From NCBI GenBank assembly GCA_022059125.1, contig JAEUWY010000010.1:124001-188000 (forward strand): a DNA stretch of 64,000 nucleotides, in the 5' to 3' direction. Shown here piece by piece: positions 58,522 to 64,000 of the stretch. The position numbers and the translations under genes were made by a program. The DNA comes from Corynespora cassiicola (taxonomy: Eukaryota; Ascomycota; Dothideomycetes; Pleosporales; Corynesporascaceae). Under the pieces are notes generated by a model. That model did no database searches. It was given only the letters and a program-made list of their open reading frames with translations, and was not told the origin of the DNA. Positions within the stretch are counted from its first letter, which is position 1. Every line of letters begins with the position of its first letter.

Positions 58522-59551
58522 GGGAGGGAGAGGGAGCAGCAGGGAGCGTACCGGCGGCGAAGGCCTCGCAAGGCTTGCAATGCGCGTACGGGCGGGCGTG
58601 CTGATGGCGGGCCGGCCGGCGGGACTCAGTCTCATTGGGTTGGAGCAGCCCTCTGCCTACGTAGGTGAGACAATGCAGCTATACATTGGCCTTTTTCTTA
58701 TGCAAGAGGGACGAGCGACGAGTGACGAGCGGTTTCAGGGTGCGAGGAGGATGGAGACTGAGTGAGCACGGCCGGCATCGTCTGGTCGTTGACCGAATGA
58801 AGAGCCGAAGCAGCCAGACGGCCAGCCAGACGGCCAGCCACAGCTCCATCGAGGGCGTTTCATGGAGCTGGGGAGGCTGCAGAGTGCAGAGCGAGAAACA
58901 GAGAGGTCGTCGGCCGGTGTGGAGAGGTAGTGGCTGGCCCTGATGGCTAGCCTGGGCAAAGAGTACTGTATCGGCGACCCAGCGTGCAGCATCTCGTCTC
59001 TCTGGCCACCGCACCAAGGCCGAGCACGACGGCGCCCTGCCCTCGTTCTGAGCAACACGCCTGGATCTGCTTGGGTCTGCTTGGGGCTGCTTGGGGCTGC
59101 TGGGTGCGCTGGGGCTGCGCGGTGAAACTCATCTGCTGTCCTAACCGGGCCTAGCGCCGCCCGCGTTCGATACGCGCTTTACCCACCCTTCTCGTGTGCA
59201 GCCCTCCGGCCTCTACCTCTCTATCTACCCTCTGCCTCCCCTCCCCCTTCTTCTTCTTCTCCTCCCCCTCCTCCGCCGCCGCCGCCGCCTCCCCATCGCC
59301 GCAGCTGCCCGCGCCTCTCCCTCGCCAGTGCCTGCGTCCATCGTCTCCGCCCGACCCCATCAGCAGCCAGCAGCCGCCGTCTCTGCCTCCTCGTCCTCGT
59401 CTTCCACCTCTCTTGGCTCGACCGTTTCCAAGCACCCCCAGCAGCAGCAGCTCCTCCGCCCTCTGCTCCCCAATTTGCCGGCCCCCTCGGCCACCGTCCC
59501 CGTCGCAATCGCAGCCTGGTGAGCTGCGGCACCTCCCTCCTCCCCGGCACC
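58522..59551. other. Intergenic, no supported gene
   Basis: 1.03 kb between two plus-strand genes. It has repeated AGCCAGACGGCC units (about 58811-58842), GGGCTGCTTG repeats (about 59070-59105), and long CT-rich tracts in the Cac2 leader (59220-59290). Confidence 0.45.
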
Positions 59552-62134
59552 ATGAAGGCCGCTCCGCTGCTGGTGTCCTGGCACAACGAGAATGCCCCCA
59601 TCTACTCGGCCCACTTCGAGCCCCATGGCAAGGGCCGTCTGGCCACGGCCGGCGGCGACAACAACGTCCGGGTAGGCCATTGACCCGCTTCCCGGCATGC
59701 GGCCGCCCTGCTGACAGCTACCACAGCTCTGGAAAGTCGACGCCAATGGCGAGGAGCGCAAGGTCAGCTACCTCTCGACCCTCGTCAAGCACACGCAAGC
59801 CGTGAACGTCGTCCGATGGTGCCCCAGAGGTAGGCAGCCCGCCTGTCCGTCCGCCCATACTTTTTATCCATCTCTAACCCGCCCGCAGGAGAGGTCCTGG
59901 CCAGCGCCGGCGACGACGGCAACGTCCTGCTCTGGGTCCCGGCCGAGAACCAGACCACGCACAACAACTTCGAAGAGGGCCTCGAGGACAAGGAGTCGTG
60001 GCGGGTCAAGACCATGTGCCGCACCGCCTCGGAGATCTACGACCTGGCCTGGTCGCCAGACGGCGTCTTCTTCATCACGGGGAGTATGGACAACGTCGCC
60101 CGCATCTTCAACGCCCAGACAGGTACACCCAAGCCCAATGCACCCGCCAAAACTGCTGCTTAAAACCCTCTCCAGGAACCCTCGTGCGCCAGATCGCCGA
60201 GCACAACCACTACGTCCAGGGCGTCGCCTGGGACCCGCTCAACGAGTATGTAGCCACCCAGTCGTCGGACCGGTCGGTGCACATCTACACCCTCAAGACC
60301 AAGGACGGCCAGTTCACCCTGGCCCAGCACAGCAAAGTCACCAAGATGGACCTGCCCGCTCGCCGCATCTCGTCGAATAGCCCCGCACCCCCCGACTTTG
60401 GCGGCCGAGCTTCCTTTGTTGCCCATGATGCCGCCCTGGCCGTCGGCTCTCCCGCCCCCTCTGCACCTGGAACCCCCCAGTCGCTGGCCCTCCCCATGAA
60501 CCCGCCGCCGACTTCACACAGCCGGCGTTCGTCGTTTGGTTCGTCGCCGTCGATGCGCCGCTCGGCGTCGCCAGCTCCATCCATGCCTCTCCCTGCCGTC
60601 ATGCCAAACTCGCCCAGTATCGGCAGCCTCGGGACTCTTGGCGTCAGGAACGCTCCCATCTACGCCAATGAAACCTTCACCTCGTTCTTCAGGCGTCTCA
60701 GCTTTGCCCCCGACGGGAGCCTCCTGTTTACGCCCGCCGGACAGTACAAGACGTTGCATCCTTCGCTCGCCGACGCTACCAAGGCCACCGAGGACATCAT
60801 CAACACCGTCTACATCTACACGCGCGCCGGCCTGAACAAGCCGCCCGTGGCTTACCTCCCCGGCCACAAGAAGCCCTCGGTGGCTGTTCGGTGTTCGCCC
60901 GCCTACTACACCCTCCGCCAGACCATTCCGCCCACCAAGCAGATCACCATCGACACCTCGTCAGCAGAGGATGAGATCCCAGCCTTACCCGAGCCTGCAA
61001 TCCCGTCCAAAGCGCCGACGTCGCATTCCTCCATGGATCCTCCTCCACTGACCAGCGCGCCCTCTCCCTCGCCAAGTCTCGCCGCTGCATCCCCGAAGCC
61101 AGTCGATTCCGATGCACCGACCTCAGGCGGCCCGCCGCCAGGTCCTACTTCGGCCTTCAGCCTGCCCTACCGGATGGTGTATGCCGTTGCGACCCAGGAT
61201 GCCGTTCACATCTACGACACCCAGCAACAGAAGCCCTTGTGCATTGTTAGCAACTTGCACTTTGCTACCTTTACCGATCTCACTTGGTATGATTCTTTTT
61301 TTATATAAAAAAAACCCTTGTTGTTTCTAGTTCAGATGATTTTACCCCGGTTCGCAAACAAAACTGACAGCATCCAGGTCCAACGACGGCTCGACCCTTT
61401 TGATGAGCTCTTCGGATGGCTTCTGTTCATCTCTGACATTTTCCCCGGGAGAGCTGGGCGAAAAGTACACCGGACCCCTAGCCATCCAGGCACGGCATGC
61501 GCATACGCCTTCGGCCATCAACACGGCGGCATCGCAGTCGTCGAATCAGTCGACTCCCACGCCCACGCCCACGACGTCGACCATCTCTGGGTCGGTGAAT
61601 GCAATGGCGAGCTCGACGCAGAAGCAGCCTCCAGGGTTTCCCGCCTCGCCGAGCTCCTTCGTCCCCGCACGGCCCGGCAGCCCTACGAGAAGCAATTCGG
61701 TGTCGAGCATCGCGACTCAGTCGTCCTTTGCCCCCGGAGCCGGCGAACAGAACATGAATGCGCCCACGCCCGTCATGTCATCTGTTCCGGGTCTCGCGGC
61801 AGCCAACTCGGGACCGGTGGGGGCAGTGCCCATGTGGACGCCACCCCTCACTCCAGCGCAGGGTCATGGAGGCACGCACAGTGCGAGCAGCTCCGTCAGT
61901 GGGATCCCCGTGGTGAGCGCGGCTGGGCGAAGGGAGAGTGAGTCGGAGCGTGAGGATGGGGCTGGCTCGAAGAAGCGCGATCTGCAGGCCGTGCCTGAGG
62001 CCGAGGAGGGCCGTGAAACCAAGAAGAGGAGGATTGCGCCGACGCCAGTGACGCTGGCACCCTTGGACGCGGGCGAAAGCGCCGTTGCGAGCACCGAGGA
62101 AAATACGCCTACAGCACAAACACCCACGCAGTAG
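59552..62134 (+). CDS. CAC2: Chromatin assembly factor 1 subunit Cac2 (p60-like)
   Basis: WD40 subunit of CAF-1, the nuclear histone chaperone that deposits H3-H4 on newly replicated DNA. Exons 59552-59671, 59727-59829, 59889-60122, 60176-61286 and 61378-62134 give 774 aa with consistent phases. The start MKAAPLLVSWHNENAPIYSAHFEPH is the conserved Cac2/p60 N-terminus. WD repeats follow: [97 protein letters not shown]. Typical inserts (Ser/Pro-rich, residues about 230-320 and 430-480) interrupt the propeller, then FTSFFRRLSFAPDGSLLFTPAG and YRMVYAVATQDAVHIYDTQ. The C-terminal tail is disordered with a basic KKRR motif. Confidence 0.93.
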
Positions 62135-63627
62135 TGTCGATGGCCGTCCACGATGCACCCACGAAGCAGCCTTTTTCTTCTTCTTTTCTTTCTTCATGTT
62201 CGAATAGCAGAGGTAGTAGCATGGGTTACATTTTGTTTTGGCTGCACGGAGTTTTGGTCTCTGGAGTTGGGCAATACCCATCATCCAGCACGGCGTTCAG
62301 GATGTCTGGTTCGGGCGGGGTGGAGAAGGCAGAGAGACGACGACGTACGCGAGTGTATTATCTATTAGCCCAGCTCGGCCTTGTTCCTTGATGCCCGCGC
62401 CTCAAGGCATTGGAGTGGAGGGATGGGAACGATTGCGTCTCCCATGATGAGACACGGCGTTATGCGACATGAGAATAGCTCTTGTTTTTCTTTTTCTTTC
62501 GCCTTCTACTTGTGATGGGAAGGCTTGCACCGCTTCTCTTCCACCTTCTGTATCCTCTTCTTTCTTTACCGATACTCTGAAATGTCTTAGATAGAACGAA
62601 TCGAATCGAACCGAATCCAAGAAGCACCTGGGACGGCTCACTCTTCGGGAAACTAGCAGGAATGAATGAGAGGAGAGGAGAAAATGGCGTGCTCACGGCA
62701 ATAGCATGGCAAAAGCGGGCGGCAGAGGGTACCGGCATCAAGGCCGGTGTGGAGGCGACATCCATGGACTCACGATCGGTTGGCGCTGCTGAGCTTTCCA
62801 AGCCGTCTCGTTCGTCCCTCATCCTTCGCTCCGTTCGCGATCCCCGCTGGTGGACATGGGGGAGGATCCCGACTGGGCCTAGGGCGGGCCTGGTGCACGC
62901 CGGGGTCCAGATTGCCCGTGGGAGAGCCAATCGGGCGCGCCACACGTGCGTCGTGTACCCGCGTTGCTGCGACATGGCGGAGAGGATTTGGGGAGCGGAC
63001 TGCGTCTTTTAAAAGGGCGTGGACCCTGGCCCTGTTTTTTCGGGCTGGTTGGTTTTTTTTTTTTTCGTCTGTGGTTTTCTCCCTGCGCGGGTGAAGTGGA
63101 AAAGGTGCGTACACGGTGGTGGGTGCGGGAGTGAACCAACCAACGCTTTCATACATCACCTAGCTATCCAAGCTCAACCACTGACCGAACCAGCACACGT
63201 CTCTACGTCGCAATTGACACAGTACTGGGTTCCAGACAAGGCCCTCATGGTTACGCAGTAACACTTCCCGAATCAACTTCTCTTCTTCGCCCACTCTCCA
63301 CCTCCCACTCTCCATCTCTCTAGTCGGCCTTATCACGACAAGACCCCAAGACCCGCTCCACGCGTTCCACATGCCGCTCGGGCCCCGCGCGCCACCTACG
63401 TAGTCCATCTCCCTGCCAGTCCTCTTGCAGTTCGCCTTGGATTCGAGAGATAGAGATATCGTAAAAAGGGATTGATAGATAACCAGGGGCCCAGCCATTG
63501 CAACTGCGATTGCGATTGAGGTTGCGACGGCAGATTAGTGATCAGGAAACGGTCACTCGTGCAGTTGGATTCGCCGTGCATTCAAGATAGCTGCCGAGTC
63601 AGAGACGTGGGAGACACATCAGACAAC
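62135..63627. other. Intergenic, no supported gene
   Basis: 1.5 kb between two plus-strand genes. It contains poly-T near 63050-63064 and CT-rich stretches. Open frames have no recognisable features. Confidence 0.45.
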
Positions 63628-64000
63628 ATGTCGACCCCCGCCGACAAAAAGATCGTATCGCACGACGCAGACGTGGAGCACGGTGCTGCCGGCGTCCTGG
63701 TCCCGCACGATGCAGACACCGACAGCGCTGCCGACGCCATGAGCTTCGGCAAGGGCGACATCTTGCAGCTCGAGCACACAGACCCCGTCCTCAATGCGAA
63801 GATGCATCTGGTCAACAATGTGCGTATCGCGGCCAAGACTGACAGATTGCATCCGAATCGGCGCTGACGTAGGCGTCTCCCTAGGCCATTGATGAGATTG
63901 GTTTCACAACCTATCAGTGGAAGTTGTTTGTTCTGAACGGTTTTGGGTAAGTCTGGGGGCTCCCTCTTGGTCTGACCAGGGGTGGAGCGGGGGGAAGATT
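63628..64000 (+). CDS. MFS transporter, N-terminal part (cut by window end)
   Basis: Exons 63628-63819 and 63885-63946 are visible, followed by a GTAAGT donor and the end of the window. The protein begins MSTPADKKIVSHDADVEHG, with an acidic cytosolic tail, then LNAKMHLVNNAIDEIGFTTYQWKLFVLNGFG, which is the start of helix 1 of a SVOP/sugar-porter-like MFS subfamily common in Pezizomycotina. Helices and substrate site lie beyond the window. Confidence 0.75.

Noticed and set aside
1..64000. tRNA or rRNA genes
   Set aside because: I found no stretch with a convincing tRNA A/B box pair and cloverleaf, and no rRNA-like sequence. A tRNAscan-SE run would be decisive.

Overview
This is nuclear DNA from a filamentous ascomycete (Pezizomycotina). 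Genes carry many short GT-AG introns of about 45-90 bp with CTAAC/CTGAC-like branch sites. The families are typical of the group: Zn2Cys6 regulator, HET protein, GMC oxidoreductase, cutinase, GH18 chitinase, DUF3431 and DUF4396 proteins. There are no bacterial operons or ribosome binding sites. I cannot place the class or genus from sequence alone. All exon coordinates are my own reading of splice sites and open frames.

Layout. At 0.6-12.5 kb lies a GC-rich, mostly conserved block: a Zn2Cys6 transcription factor (+), a RING-finger protein of the Mag2/RNF10 type (-), a Ubp3/USP10-like deubiquitinase (+), a dienelactone hydrolase (-) and a fructosamine-3-kinase-like protein (-). The RING and deubiquitinase genes diverge from a shared 0.87 kb promoter that contains a repeated TCACGTGA box.

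From 13 to 36 kb the DNA is more AT-rich and looks accessory. It holds an unrecognised PPPY-containing protein, a HET-domain protein with a membrane tail, a secreted GMC oxidoreductase, a cutinase and an FAD monooxygenase. Next come a 510 bp foldback (MITE-like) element and a decayed MFS transporter pseudogene. They are followed by a VIT-vWA protein, an M20 peptidase, a DUF4396 protein and a small orphan.

The most striking object is the VIT-vWA gene (27732-30944, minus). Its last exon reads, in frame, into a close copy of the histone H3 N-terminal tail (27 of 36 positions identical). A very basic nuclear-localisation-like stretch and a C-terminal helical region follow. Within the H3-like segment the four main methylated lysines (K4, K9, K27, K36) are replaced by Y, R, R and M. 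The lysines best known for acetylation (K14, K18, K23) are kept.

From 36.7 to 64 kb gene content returns to ordinary functions: an MFS drug/polyamine-type transporter, a seven-helix membrane protein, an F-box-like/DUF7730-type protein, a tandem two-GST fusion, a DUF3431 type II membrane protein, a small membrane protein, a GH18 chitinase, an amino-acid/choline permease, an RWD protein, the CAF-1 subunit Cac2, and the start of a further MFS transporter cut by the window end. Between the chitinase and the permease there is a 3.7 kb stretch with no gene I can support.
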